Positions 11,457 to 21,699 of a stretch of DNA of 64,000 nucleotides are shown one piece after another. Origin of the DNA: Prochlorococcus sp. AG-402-N08. Its GTDB lineage: Bacteria; Cyanobacteriota; Cyanobacteriia; PCC-6307; Cyanobiaceae. The notes under the pieces are model-generated. The model was not told the origin of the DNA, ran no database searches, and saw nothing but the letters and a program-made list of their open reading frames with translations. How positions within the stretch are numbered: the first letter of the stretch is position 1; each line of letters opens with the position of its first letter. Location: the NCBI GenBank assembly GCA_003216535.1, contig QCIS01000001.1, positions 186,001 to 250,000 of the forward strand, read 5' to 3'. Made by a program: the position numbers and the translations under genes.

Positions 11457-12204
11457 ATAAAATTTGTGTTAGTAATACATCCATTAAAGATACAGTAACG
11501 AGAGTCATAACAACTGCGCCTGTTGTACTTGTTCCAACTTCTTTTGGACCACCTTTAGTTGTGAGTCCATATCCACAAGCAATGATTGAAATAAGTAATC
11601 CAAACACTACAGATTTTATTAACATTGAAGTTAAGTCTGTGCTGGTTAAACTCACATTACCTGATCTTACAGATGTCCAAAAAACTATTGGAGGAACTTT
11701 ATAAAAAATTGTGCTCCAAATTTGTCCACTCCATAAAGCTACAGATAAAAACAAAAGACACTGTATTGGAGACATTATCACCATCGATAGTAACCTTGGG
11801 ACTACCAAATATTGGACTGGTTCGGTCCTTAACATGGTTATTGCTTCAATTTGTTCTGTAACTTTCATAGTGCCCAGTTGGGCGGCATAGGCAGTAGCAA
11901 CCTTTCCAGTCATTAAAGTGGCAGTTAGAAGAGGAGCCATTTCTCTCGCCATGCCTACTGCTAATAAACCTCCAATTTCGCTTGAAACTCCCATACTTGT
12001 AAGTTGTGATGCAACTTGAATATTAAAAACTGTACCTGCGGCAATTCCTGTTATTAATACAATAAGCAAACTTCCAGGACCTGACTCCATAAGTTGGTCA
12101 AAAAGATCATTTTTGGAAATTTTACCTCTAAAGATAAAATTAATAGCTTGCCCACCAATGATTAAGCTGCCTAGAAGTCTTTTAAAAAAATTAGGGTAAT
12201 ACAT
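11449..12204 (-). CDS. MlaE/YrbE-type ABC transporter permease (lipid asymmetry/TGD1-like)
   Basis: GGLLAVGMAREMAPLLTATLMTGKVATAYAAQLGTMKVTEQIEAI is the MlaE hallmark. Confidence 0.92.
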   Translation of the reverse strand: MYYPNFFKRLLGSLIIGGQAINFIFRGKISKNDLFDQLMESGPGSLLIVLITGIAAGTVFNIQVASQLTSMGVSSEIGGLLAVGMAREMAPLLTATLMTGKVATAYAAQLGTMKVTEQIEAITMLRTEPVQYLVVPRLLSMVIMSPIQCLLFLSVALWSGQIWSTIFYKVPPIVFWTSVRSGNVSLTSTDLTSMLIKSVVFGLLISIIACGYGLTTKGGPKEVGTSTTGAVVMTLVTVSLMDVLLTQILFG

Positions 12205-12213
12205 ATCTTTATA

Positions 12214-13611
12214 TTAGTTTGTAATTAATTTTCGTTCCCATTTTCTCATGATTAAAAGACCAATTATTACCAATATTGAGGGTATAAATCCAATACATAA
12301 TCTAATAGTTAATTGGGCTGGGTAGCACTGTTCCATAATATTAAGACCATCTTTATCAACAAAGCATGCCTGATAGCCAGATAAATACAACAAAAATCCT
12401 AATAATTGAACACTAAACGCGATACCAATCTTCTGAATAAGTACCATCCAAGCAGTATATAATCCTGCTGGTTTCTCTGGATCTTCGTCTATTGCATCAG
12501 GAAGTAGCGACCAAGGGATGAGGAAAGCGGTTGAAGCTCCAATGCCAATAAGACAGATTATGAAAATTAAAAGAATGAATAAAATTATATTTCCTGAATT
12601 TATAAATAAATTATTCCCAACTCCTGAAACTATAGATAAAGAAGGTAAAAATAATGTTGCCGTGCATGAAAGAATCCATATCATCGCGCCATAGTTTAAA
12701 GCTGAAATCCTATTCAATTTATTCGATACTCTGGTCCATATTTGTAAACCCAATAAAGCGCTAATTTGGAAAGGTATCGGGATCCACTTCGCAATATAAG
12801 TTGGTACATTCAATACATCTTCTACATAGATTAACGCTACAGTTTGCATCAATTGCAAGGCGCACCAGAGAAGAATATAAAGCGTAATAACTTTTAGAAA
12901 TTTTTTATTTCTGAAGATCCTCTTTAATTGTAAGGTTATTATTTCTACCTTACCTGAAGGCCTTCTTGCTTTTTTTGCAAATGGAGCCAATCCCCAACAA
13001 GAAATTAGTGTTGCAGCAACTGCAATACATCCACTTATTTTACCCATTAAAAAATATTCATTATTTGCTGATCCTTCAGAACCCAACACAACTCCAGCAA
13101 TTATTAAACCAGTGAGTCCTGCAATTATTGAGCCAGTAAATCTAGATGCGTTTAGGCTTGTTCTTATTGCTGTTTTGTCAGAAATTTCTGTTGATAGAGC
13201 TGCAAAAGGAAGATTAATACTTGTATAAGCAGTCATTACGACTATAGAAATTATGGCATAGTAAATGGTCTTGGTTAGCACTGAACCTGGTGGTGTCCAC
13301 CATATTGCAGCTAAAGAAAAACCAAGAGGAACAGATGCCGCTACCATCCAAGGTATCCTTGGCCCCCATCTTGATTTAGTACGATCACTTAACCATCCAA
13401 TTAACGGATCATTTATTGCATCCCATATCTTTATTAGCATCAATAAAGAACCTGCAATTAACACTGGTAAACCAGCCGAAATAAAAAATTTGAACAGAAA
13501 AAAACCAAATTGTGTAGCGACTAAACCTGTTCCTGCATCTCCAAGCCCGTAAGAAAACATTAACCTTTTTGTTGATCTATTAATATTTTTTTTTGAGTGT
13601 GAATTTTCCAA
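12214..13611 (-). CDS. MFS transporter of the GPH (sugar:cation symporter) type
   Basis: SYGLGDAGTG, WDAINDPLIGWLSDRTKSRWGPRIPWM; 12-TM hydropathy. Confidence 0.85.
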   Translation of the reverse strand: MENSHSKKNINRSTKRLMFSYGLGDAGTGLVATQFGFFLFKFFISAGLPVLIAGSLLMLIKIWDAINDPLIGWLSDRTKSRWGPRIPWMVAASVPLGFSLAAIWWTPPGSVLTKTIYYAIISIVVMTAYTSINLPFAALSTEISDKTAIRTSLNASRFTGSIIAGLTGLIIAGVVLGSEGSANNEYFLMGKISGCIAVAATLISCWGLAPFAKKARRPSGKVEIITLQLKRIFRNKKFLKVITLYILLWCALQLMQTVALIYVEDVLNVPTYIAKWIPIPFQISALLGLQIWTRVSNKLNRISALNYGAMIWILSCTATLFLPSLSIVSGVGNNLFINSGNIILFILLIFIICLIGIGASTAFLIPWSLLPDAIDEDPEKPAGLYTAWMVLIQKIGIAFSVQLLGFLLYLSGYQACFVDKDGLNIMEQCYPAQLTIRLCIGFIPSILVIIGLLIMRKWERKLITN

Positions 13612-13672
13612 TCTTTTTACTTTGTTGATTGTTTGATAATGTATTATTGCAATGGTAATTCTATTACTTAAT

Positions 13673-13743
13673 GCGGGCGTGGTTTAGTGGTAAAACCTCA
13701 GCCTTCCAAGCTGAAGATGCGGGTTCGATTCCCGCCGCCCGCT
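13673..13743 (+). tRNA. tRNA-Gly(TCC)
   Basis: Cloverleaf read by eye: GCGGGCG/CGCCCGC acceptor, anticodon stem CAGCC-TTCCAAG-CTGA.. with TCC, T-loop GGTTCGATTCC. Confidence 0.96.
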
Positions 13744-13744
13744 T

Positions 13745-15778
13745 TTAGAGTAAATTATTTTTTGTTCCAAGTACTTCTTCTGAAATCATTAATAAAGAAC
13801 TTCTACTTTTTATTGAAACAGATTTTTCATTAAAAGTTAAGGGCGCGAAAATCTCAGATATACTAGTATCAATTACTTTTAACCAATTATTTTTACATTT
13901 TGGCAAGGGGAAATCGATATTTTTTGAATATGCATTTAAACCTATCCAGACCAGAGGGTTATTTTTGCCTTTGTTTATGCTGAAGGTAACGGTGTGAGAC
14001 CAACTACTCCAATCGGGATTATCTAGCTTTGTTCCATGCCAATGATATATTGGAATATTTTCATGTTTTTGATTGTTCAGTAATAATGATGGATTAAAAA
14101 TGTCTATAAGTTTTTTTCGAATTTTTATAACGTATTTAAAGTATTCTAATAATTCCAAATCTTGTTGAGCATGCTCCCAATTCATCCAACCTAATAAATT
14201 ATTTTGGCACCAAGAATTATTATTCCCTCCTTGAGACCTTCCTATTTCATCACCCATAAGTATCATTGGAACACCCTTAGAGATAAATAAACTAAGAATA
14301 AGATTTTTTTGTTGTCTTTTTCTTAAATCATTGATTAATAAGTTTGTAGTTGGACCCTCTATCCCATGATTCCAAGAATTGTTATGGTTATCACCATCTC
14401 TATTTTGTTCTCTATTGGCAAAATTATGTTTTCTATTGAATGTTACTAAATCTTTTAGAGTGAATCCATCATGTGAAGTAATAAAATTTATTGTTTTTGG
14501 GAAAATATTTTCTTCTTTATAAATGGATGGTGTCCCTTTTAATTTATCACTCATATTCCAAGCTGTATCTTTATCTCCCTTCCAAAATCTCCGCAAGTCA
14601 TCTCTAAAATGACCATTCCAAGTGAAAGTATTCTTAGATGGGAAATCACCTAATTTATATAAACCGCCACAATCCCATGGTTCACTTATGAACTTGATAT
14701 CAATAAGTTCTGGTTCACATTCTATATCTTCAAAAATTGGCGGATTATCCAGCGGTGAAAGATTTTCTCCTCTTGATAGGGCAATTCCTAAATCAAATCT
14801 AAAACCATCAACTCCTAATTCACTCGCCCAACATTTTAATGATTCAATTATTAGTTTCCTAACTAATCCTCTGTTTGCTGCAATAGTATTACCACATCCG
14901 GAGACGTCCTGATAATTTTTATCTTTTCCAATAAAGTAATAAAGATTTTCATCTATACCTTTCCAAGATATTGCAGGCCCTTTTGAATCACCTTCAGACG
15001 TGTGATTGTACACAACATCTAAGATGACTTCTATGTCTGCTTTGTGACATTCCTCCACAAATCTTCTAAATTCCTCTCTATTCTTTTTAGCGGATTCATT
15101 CGAAAGATATTCAAAATGCGGAGTAAACCAATTGATTGGACTGTAACCCCAAAAATTTTTTAGACCATTTGGGGCATCAGTAGGATCAAAACAAAAAATT
15201 GGAAGTAATTCAATTGATGTAATACCAAGTTCTTTGAGATACGGAATTTTATTTAAAAATTTAATAAAGCAACTTTCATCTTTGTCAGTTGATTCAGTGA
15301 AAGCTTTGATATGGAGTTCATAAATAATTGTTTCTTCCCAAGAATGTTTCGGTCTTGGATAATCCTTAAAATTAAATAATTTTCTATCGCAAACAACGCT
15401 TTTAAGACAAGAATTAGTATTTTCTTGCGTTTTTAATGCATTTTCTCTTTTATAACTTCCCCATCCGGTAATACCCCTTGAACATGGATCAAGTAATACT
15501 TTTTTTTCATAGTTATTATTAATTTCATTATTTTTTTGTTTTACTCTAAAAGCATAAATACAACCTTCATCTAGATTTTTTATTTCCGCATGCCAGTAAG
15601 GACCTTTATTATGAGTCTGATCTAGTTTGAATATACTTTTTGGGGAAATAGAGTCCTCTTTCTCAAACAATAAGATTTCTACATATTCTGCATTTGTGGC
15701 TATTAGGGAAAAATTAACCCCTTGTGAAGTTAGAGAACTCCCTAAAGGAAATGGTTTACCTTTATTGAGATTAATCAC
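13745..15778 (-). CDS. glgX: Glycogen debranching enzyme / isoamylase (GH13)
   Basis: YELHIKAFTES, DVVYNHTSEG, VDGFRFDLG, FITSHDGFTLKDLV, MGDEIGRSQGGNNNSWCQ. Confidence 0.93.
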   Translation of the reverse strand: MINLNKGKPFPLGSSLTSQGVNFSLIATNAEYVEILLFEKEDSISPKSIFKLDQTHNKGPYWHAEIKNLDEGCIYAFRVKQKNNEINNNYEKKVLLDPCSRGITGWGSYKRENALKTQENTNSCLKSVVCDRKLFNFKDYPRPKHSWEETIIYELHIKAFTESTDKDESCFIKFLNKIPYLKELGITSIELLPIFCFDPTDAPNGLKNFWGYSPINWFTPHFEYLSNESAKKNREEFRRFVEECHKADIEVILDVVYNHTSEGDSKGPAISWKGIDENLYYFIGKDKNYQDVSGCGNTIAANRGLVRKLIIESLKCWASELGVDGFRFDLGIALSRGENLSPLDNPPIFEDIECEPELIDIKFISEPWDCGGLYKLGDFPSKNTFTWNGHFRDDLRRFWKGDKDTAWNMSDKLKGTPSIYKEENIFPKTINFITSHDGFTLKDLVTFNRKHNFANREQNRDGDNHNNSWNHGIEGPTTNLLINDLRKRQQKNLILSLFISKGVPMILMGDEIGRSQGGNNNSWCQNNLLGWMNWEHAQQDLELLEYFKYVIKIRKKLIDIFNPSLLLNNQKHENIPIYHWHGTKLDNPDWSSWSHTVTFSINKGKNNPLVWIGLNAYSKNIDFPLPKCKNNWLKVIDTSISEIFAPLTFNEKSVSIKSRSSLLMISEEVLGTKNNLL

Positions 15779-16192
15779 TTTCTCTTTATCATTGATTAAT
15801 TAAATATTGAGATAATTTATTTAAATTACTGATATTTAAATATTAGATGCAAAATTAAAAAAAAAACTTAAATTTCAGGCTTCACTAATCAACTTTATTA
15901 GATCTTGGAGAGTATTAATTTTCTAATTTGTTATAATTTATTCATCTTCTGCTCAGTGCATAAAACGATTTAGAGAGAAAGTTTAATAATGAAAAAACCA
16001 GATTTTTCTTGATTTCAAAATACAAATTATGCTTTTTCATGTGATGAGAAGGAAATATATCTGAAAATTAATAAAACATAATAAATATCTCAAATTCTTA
16101 AATTCATCCCCATTTGATATTTTTTACCTTTGCTAAATTTAGTTAGATTTTTTAAGACTAAATCTAGTGCCACCAATGCTTTTAGCTGTTTT

Positions 16193-16330
16193 TTAAATGA
16201 ATAGGCTATTTTTTATAAAAGAAAAAAGTGCAGCTATAAAAATAGATAATGCTGCTAAAAATGTCCCTAAGATTTGTATAAAGCTTTGCGCCGCCGGCAT
16301 TTTCGGTTGCCGTATTTGTATTTGCTCCAT
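16193..16330 (-). CDS. Small single-TM protein (45 aa), hypothetical
   Basis: Internal ATG at 16330 gives MEQIQIRQPKMPAAQSFIQILGTFLAALSIFIAALFSFIKNSLFI; the longer listed ORF to 16474 would run antisense into HU. Confidence 0.5.
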   Translation of the reverse strand: MEQIQIRQPKMPAAQSFIQILGTFLAALSIFIAALFSFIKNSLFI

Positions 16331-16404
16331 ATGATATGGAAGTTCGAGGTTTAAAACTCGATTTAAATCTTTTTTTTTAAACCTTTGCTTTAATTTAAAT
16401 TTCA

Positions 16405-16680
16405 ATGAACAAAGCTGATTTAGTAAACCTGGTGTCCGCTGCAACAGGGGAAACAAAAACTGTTGTCTCTTCAATAGTTGATACGACTATTGAAACTATT
16501 GTTGATTCAGTAGTGGAAGGCAAAAAAGTCTCTTTATTAGGATTTGGTTCTTTCGAGCCAAGAGATCGTTCTGCAAGACAGGGATTAAACCCTAAGACAG
16601 GCGAAAAAATAGCAATACCTGCTAAAAGAGTTCCAACATTCTCTGCAGGTAAACTTTTTAAGGATAGAGTTCAAGGGTAA
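16405..16680 (+). CDS. hup: DNA-binding protein HU
   Basis: MNKADLVNLVSAATGETK...LLGFGSFEPRDRSARQGLNPKTGEKIAIPAKRVPTFSAGK. Confidence 0.97.
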   Translation: MNKADLVNLVSAATGETKTVVSSIVDTTIETIVDSVVEGKKVSLLGFGSFEPRDRSARQGLNPKTGEKIAIPAKRVPTFSAGKLFKDRVQG

Positions 16681-16711
16681 TCTTTTTAATCTATTTCTTC
16701 CCTTAATAAAT

Positions 16712-16740
16712 AGGTGCTCTTTTAGGGCATCTTTTTTTTT
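16712..16740 (+). terminator. Rho-independent terminator of HU
   Basis: Stem AGGTGC/GCATCT (one G-T wobble), 9-nt loop, followed by a T run. Confidence 0.7.
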
Positions 16741-16817
16741 AATCGCAATAAAATGCAATTAGCTCAATGGCCAAAACTCTTACAGAGGTATCCAACATTT
16801 TGAAATCTTAAGAAGTA

Positions 16818-17129
16818 ATGAAATTTTTTACTATTTTATTCTTAAAATTTTTATTGTTATCAAATTTTCTTATGGCAGAAACAATTCCAACAAAGTCTAA
16901 GATTTTAAAACAATCTAGTGATTGTTTTAAAGATTCTCGAACCCAAGTATGTAAAAAATTAGTTTCTGAAATAGAAAAACTTCAATTATTAGTATTTGAC
17001 CAAAATAGATTCAAATGTCAATCTAGTTTATTGGGGTTGCAATCGGAAATTATTGAAGCTTATTTTTTTAAAAATTACTCAAAGGATAGTATTTCATTAA
17101 TGACCCCTTATGTGAATAAAAATTGTTAA
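16818..17129 (+). CDS. Small predicted secreted protein with several Cys, hypothetical
   Basis: Signal-like N-terminus MKFFTILFLKFLLLSNFLMAE; Cys at SDC, VCKK, FKCQ, KNC. Confidence 0.6.
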   Translation: MKFFTILFLKFLLLSNFLMAETIPTKSKILKQSSDCFKDSRTQVCKKLVSEIEKLQLLVFDQNRFKCQSSLLGLQSEIIEAYFFKNYSKDSISLMTPYVNKNC

Positions 17130-17183
17130 TTATTAAAATAATTTATTTTTTTGGAATATTATAAATTTGTTATTTAATTTGTA

Positions 17184-17429
17184 ATGGTAAAAGGTTTCTC
17201 TGATAATAAAGTTAAAAATGATGCTGAAATAAAAGAATCAAAAAAAGAAAAAAAAGGCTTAGCTGGTTTTCTTAAAGGCAAGAAATTTACTTACACTTTG
17301 CCAGGTAAAAAACAAATAAATATTTTTGGATCAATAGTAATAGTCTTAAATATGATTTTAGTATTGTTAGTCATCCTGTATTTAAAGAATCAAGAATTCC
17401 ATGACTTCGTTTTTAATGTTGGTCGCTAG
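17184..17429 (+). CDS. Small single-TM protein with Lys-rich N-terminus, hypothetical
   Basis: ATG ORF in a non-overlapped interval; TM IFGSIVIVLNMILVLLVILYL. Confidence 0.6.
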   Translation: MVKGFSDNKVKNDAEIKESKKEKKGLAGFLKGKKFTYTLPGKKQINIFGSIVIVLNMILVLLVILYLKNQEFHDFVFNVGR

Positions 17430-17487
17430 CTATATTTTTAGGTCTAAAAATTTTATTAGATGATATATTTAAATTTTAGAACATTTT

Positions 17488-17745
17488 ATGAAGATAGTTA
17501 ATTTAGTTTCTCAAGTATTTTTTTTGTTGATAACTGTTCTATTTTTGATGTATTTTTTAACAGCTTATGACTCTGCTTTTGAGGCAGACCAGTATTGTCA
17601 CTCAGATTTATCAAGCTACGATAACTTATCTGGTAATTATGGTTGTGATCATGATATTGAAACACATCAGTGGATACTTTACGAGTCCAATGAAAGTAAA
17701 GAACCAGCAAAAATTATTAAGAAATTTAGATACAAGTTTTTATAA
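17488..17745 (+). CDS. Small TM protein with extracytoplasmic Cys pair, hypothetical
   Basis: N-terminal TM then DQYCHSDLSSYDNLSGNYGCDHD; consecutive same-strand small gene. Confidence 0.55.
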   Translation: MKIVNLVSQVFFLLITVLFLMYFLTAYDSAFEADQYCHSDLSSYDNLSGNYGCDHDIETHQWILYESNESKEPAKIIKKFRYKFL

Positions 17746-17952
17746 ATCAATTTTCTTATATAAAAACTTTGCACATATAAAGGAAATCATCGCCGTAACA
17801 ATGAAAGTAAGATATTGATATATGCTTCCTTCTAAATAAATTTTATTTTTGTATAGAGGATAATCGATAAAAGAACCTAAAGTGCCCCAAATTATTACCC
17901 ATACAGATATGTATAAGAATACTTTTATTGGATTAGATTTTTTTGCTTCCAT
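17740..17952 (-). CDS. Small two-TM protein, hypothetical
   Basis: Hydrophobic ORF immediately downstream of the HLIP gene on the same strand. Confidence 0.6.
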   Translation of the reverse strand: MEAKKSNPIKVFLYISVWVIIWGTLGSFIDYPLYKNKIYLEGSIYQYLTFIVTAMISFICAKFLYKKIDL

Positions 17953-17954
17953 TT

Positions 17955-18200
17955 TTAATTAATACCAAAAATTGAAGAAGTCACGGGTCTACCGCTAAAA
18001 ACTAACTCGGTTAATATGAGCATTATGAAACCGATCATTGCGGCTCTTCCATTTACAAGCTCAGCACTGCTATTAAATCCAAAGACATTTTTTACTTCAT
18101 CCCCCTGATTGTCTACCCATTTTGAGTATTCATTATCAGTTGATGATATCTTGGAAAGATCATCATTTTGATTTCCCAATCGAGAGGCGTCTTCTTGCAT
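17955..18200 (-). CDS. hli: High-light-inducible protein (HLIP), chlorophyll a/b-binding-like
   Basis: ELVNGRAAMIGFIMLILTELVFSGRPV matches the HLIP ExxNGRxAMxGF helix signature. Confidence 0.92.
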   Translation of the reverse strand: MQEDASRLGNQNDDLSKISSTDNEYSKWVDNQGDEVKNVFGFNSSAELVNGRAAMIGFIMLILTELVFSGRPVTSSIFGIN

Positions 18201-18245
18201 AGAGCATTTATGATTTATATTAATAACTTTAAGACTAATTTATTA

Positions 18246-19271
18246 TTAAAATAAAATCGAAATTATAAAAAAAATTAAGACAAAAATTATTATCCATAAA
18301 AATTTTAATCTCAAAATTAATTGACAAATTAGTTGAATTTTCTCTCCTGTGCAATTATTTCCATTCGCATTGATTATTGGCTTTTCAATAATCTCATTTT
18401 TATATTTACTTTTTCCACCCAATTTAATACCAGAAATATAAGCAAATATAGCTTCTGAAATCCCAGCATTAGGTGAATCATATTTTTTACCATCAAGATA
18501 GCTTTTTTTAATGATTGATCCATACTCATTAACTTTGGAACTAACTAAAGGTAATGTGATTAAAACTAATCTTGAAGGAACAAACGTAAAAATATCTTCG
18601 ATTTTTGCACTGAAAAAACCTAAATATCTAAAATAATCATATTTGTAACCTATCATTGAATCTAAAGTACTTATGGCTTTATAAGAAAAACCAAGTGATA
18701 AAGGCCCTGGTAGAAAAATTGAAAATTTCATAAAAATAATCCCAATAAAAATCCAAAATATTGGCCCAAATATTCCATCAACAGAATTTTCGGTAAGACT
18801 CTCTGTACTTGATCTCAAAAGATGTTCAATAGAAGATGAGCTTACATCCCTACTTACTATCCTTTGTACCTTCTCTTTGATTATTCTCTTATTTTGGTCA
18901 TTAATTTCTTCGCGTTTTATTAGTTCTGCAATCTCTTTCACACTTGAAATAAGTCCCTTAGTTGCAATACAACTTGAAAGTCCAAAAAAAATTAACAATC
19001 CACCAAAAAAATTATTACTTGATTTTACATAACTGAGTTCTATCAATTTTCCCAAACCAAAACTTATTCCAATAGTTGATATAGCTACGATAAAACCGCC
19101 CCAAAACAATATATTTTTATTTTCTCCAAAATTATTTATGAGGTAATCAGATATTTTTTTTATATAAAAGCCAATTACTTGAACAGGGTGGATTAAGAAT
19201 CTTGGATCGCCGATTAAAAAATCAAAACCAATCGACCCAAGAAATATTAAAAATAAATTTATTTCAGCCAA
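18246..19271 (-). CDS. cobD: Adenosylcobinamide-phosphate synthase CobD/CbiB
   Basis: [51 protein letters not shown]. Confidence 0.94.
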   Translation of the reverse strand: MAEINLFLIFLGSIGFDFLIGDPRFLIHPVQVIGFYIKKISDYLINNFGENKNILFWGGFIVAISTIGISFGLGKLIELSYVKSSNNFFGGLLIFFGLSSCIATKGLISSVKEIAELIKREEINDQNKRIIKEKVQRIVSRDVSSSSIEHLLRSSTESLTENSVDGIFGPIFWIFIGIIFMKFSIFLPGPLSLGFSYKAISTLDSMIGYKYDYFRYLGFFSAKIEDIFTFVPSRLVLITLPLVSSKVNEYGSIIKKSYLDGKKYDSPNAGISEAIFAYISGIKLGGKSKYKNEIIEKPIINANGNNCTGEKIQLICQLILRLKFLWIIIFVLIFFIISILF

Positions 19272-20248
19272 CTGAACATCGAGCGTAGACCTTTACCTAC
19301 TTTCTCAATTTCATGTTGTGAGTTCTCTTCTCTTAATTTTGTCATTAAGGGCTTGTTTTTATCGCATTCTTCCACAAAATTTTTAGCAAAAGTTCCATCT
19401 TGAATATCTTTTAGAATTTTCTGCATTTCTTTCTTTGTATCACTATTGATAAGTCTTTTACCACTTACATAATCTCCATATTCCGCAGTATTTGAAATGG
19501 AATCTCTCATTTGAGATAAGCCTCCCTTCACCATTAAGTCAACAATAAGTTTAACTTCATGCAAGCATTCGAAGTAAGCAAGTTCAGGTTGATATCCTGC
19601 CTCTACAAGAGTTTCGAAACCTGATTTGACGAGTTCTGATAAGCCCCCGCATAAAACGGCTTGTTCGCCAAACAAATCAGTTTCTGTTTCTTCTTTGAAA
19701 TTTGTTTCAAGTATCCCAGCTCGCGTTCCTCCAATCCCTTTAGCGTAAGCCATCGCTAATGATCTTGCACTTCCAGAATAATCCTGTTCAACTGCGAACA
19801 ATGCAGGAACACCTTGACCATTTTGATATTCCCAGCGAACAGTGTGTCCAGGCCCTTTTGGGGCGATCATTACAACATCCACAAAACCAGGAGGTTTGAT
19901 AAGTCCGAATCTAATATTAAAGCCATGAGCAAAACTTAATATCTTTCCTTCTTTTAAGTTTGGTTCTATTTCTTTAAAGTAAACATCTTTCTGAAACTCA
20001 TCTGGGAGGAGAATCATAATCCAGTCTGCTTTTTCGCAAGCTTCAGAAACGCTAAACACATGTAGACCATCGCTAGTAGCTTTGTTTTCAGACTTACTTC
20101 CTTTATATAATCCGACAATTACATCCATACCGCTATCTTTAAGGTTTAGGGCATGTGCATGACCTTGTGATCCATATCCAATAATCGCTATTGTTTTATT
20201 ATTTAAAAGACTTAGATCTGCATCTGTGTCGTAAAAGAGTTGGGTCAT
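19259..20248 (-). CDS. ilvC: Ketol-acid reductoisomerase
   Basis: [48 protein letters not shown]. Confidence 0.97.
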   Translation of the reverse strand: MTQLFYDTDADLSLLNNKTIAIIGYGSQGHAHALNLKDSGMDVIVGLYKGSKSENKATSDGLHVFSVSEACEKADWIMILLPDEFQKDVYFKEIEPNLKEGKILSFAHGFNIRFGLIKPPGFVDVVMIAPKGPGHTVRWEYQNGQGVPALFAVEQDYSGSARSLAMAYAKGIGGTRAGILETNFKEETETDLFGEQAVLCGGLSELVKSGFETLVEAGYQPELAYFECLHEVKLIVDLMVKGGLSQMRDSISNTAEYGDYVSGKRLINSDTKKEMQKILKDIQDGTFAKNFVEECDKNKPLMTKLREENSQHEIEKVGKGLRSMFSWLK

Positions 20249-20358
20249 TAGTTGTAGCTTCTTTGCAATTGATAATTAATATTTTAGACATTAAAGGTGT
20301 AAATAAACCAAAATATTATTAATTTAAAAATACAAATTAAAATATTTATTTAGCAATT

Positions 20359-20970
20359 TTAAGGCTGATTTGCTTCGCTGGGATGTGTGATTACTCTATC
20401 AATTAAGCCATAGCTTTTTGCTTCTTCCGCACTTAGAAAATAATCTCTATCAGTATCCTTTTCAATTTTCTCAAATGATTGGCCTGTCATATCTGCCATA
20501 GACATATTTAACATATCTTTAATTCTTAAAATTTCCTTAGCTTCTATTTCAATATCACTTGCTTGGCGTTGAGATGTTCCTCCAAGGGGTTGATGAATCA
20601 TTATTCTGCTATGAGGCAGAGCAACTCTTTTACCTTTTGTGCCAGCAGCCAATAGGAAAGCTCCCATGGAGGCTGCGAGACCTACGCATATAGTTACTAC
20701 ATCACTTTTTACGTATTTGATAGTGTCATATATGGCCAAGCCAGCAGTTACTGATCCTCCTGGGCTATTTATGTATAAATAGATAGGTTTGGAATTATCA
20801 TCAGAATCTAGATAAAGCATTTGTGCAACAAGGCTATTAGCAATACCATCATTCACTTCTTGTCCAAGAAAAAGAATTCTTTCAACACCTAGTCTTGTAT
20901 ATATGTCGACCCATCTTTCATATTGACTTCCGGGAAGTCTGTAAGGCACGCTTGGAGTTCCTATTGGCAT
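20359..20970 (-). CDS. clpP: ATP-dependent Clp protease proteolytic subunit, catalytic Ser present
   Basis: [32 protein letters not shown]. Confidence 0.96.
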   Translation of the reverse strand: MPIGTPSVPYRLPGSQYERWVDIYTRLGVERILFLGQEVNDGIANSLVAQMLYLDSDDNSKPIYLYINSPGGSVTAGLAIYDTIKYVKSDVVTICVGLAASMGAFLLAAGTKGKRVALPHSRIMIHQPLGGTSQRQASDIEIEAKEILRIKDMLNMSMADMTGQSFEKIEKDTDRDYFLSAEEAKSYGLIDRVITHPSEANQP

Positions 20971-20996
20971 GATTTTAAAGTAGTTGTTTGTGAGGG

Positions 20997-21668
20997 TTAA
21001 ATTTTATTTGGTAAATCTTTTTGACTTGTGAGTATTCTATCGATAACTCCATAATCTAGGGCTTCTTGGGGATTGAGATAACTCATTCTGTCAGAGTCTT
21101 TTGAGAGTTCTTCGATAGTCTTTCCAGTATTACGAGATAGAATCTCCAACATTGATTTTTTATTTTTCAAAACTTCCTCAGCTCTTATTTGGATATCGGT
21201 TGCTTGGCCTCTGGCTCCGCTTATAGGTTGATGTAAAACAATAGAAGCATGTGGAAGAGCGGCTCTTTGCCCCTTGGTGCCAGATGAAAGGATAACTGCT
21301 GCAGTACCCATTGCTTGTCCGATACATATTGTGTGTACTGGAGGCTTAATGTAGCTTATTGTATCGCATATAGCGAAAGCTTCTGTTTCAAAACCGACTG
21401 CGTCACCAGTGTACCAACTTGTCCCTGTTGAATTGATATAGAAATAGATTGGTTTTTCTGGATCTTCAAACTCTAGATAAAGAAGTTGAGCAATGATTAG
21501 CTCAGTAACATCCATTCCTAGTTGTCTTTTTGCATCATCGTCTGAAAATAATGGTAAACCAAGATAAACAATTCGCTCTTTTAGTAAAAGAGAGGGAAGA
21601 TCAGGGGGCGGGGTCCTCATAACGGTGTTTTCACCGTAATAAGGAGCAGATACAGTCATTTGTATCAC
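20997..21668 (-). CDS. clpR: ClpP-like inactive subunit ClpR
   Basis: [15 protein letters not shown] replaces the catalytic-Ser ASMGA motif; tandem with clpP. Confidence 0.93.
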   Translation of the reverse strand: MIQMTVSAPYYGENTVMRTPPPDLPSLLLKERIVYLGLPLFSDDDAKRQLGMDVTELIIAQLLYLEFEDPEKPIYFYINSTGTSWYTGDAVGFETEAFAICDTISYIKPPVHTICIGQAMGTAAVILSSGTKGQRAALPHASIVLHQPISGARGQATDIQIRAEEVLKNKKSMLEILSRNTGKTIEELSKDSDRMSYLNPQEALDYGVIDRILTSQKDLPNKI

Positions 21669-21699
21669 GAAAATAAGAATGATTTGATTCTAGCTAGAT

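Noticed and set aside
16331-16474. Upstream half of the 93-aa minus-strand ORF
   Set aside because: Runs antisense into the HU gene; composition not protein-like; shorter ATG start preferred.
17498-17818. Overlapping ORFs 17498..17710(-) and 17567..17818(+)
   Set aside because: Both overlap the more plausible 17488..17745 ORF with an N-terminal TM; cannot all be coding.
20997-21668. ClpR read as a damaged clpP
   Set aside because: Loss of the catalytic Ser is the normal state of cyanobacterial ClpR, an accepted partner subunit, not a pseudogene.
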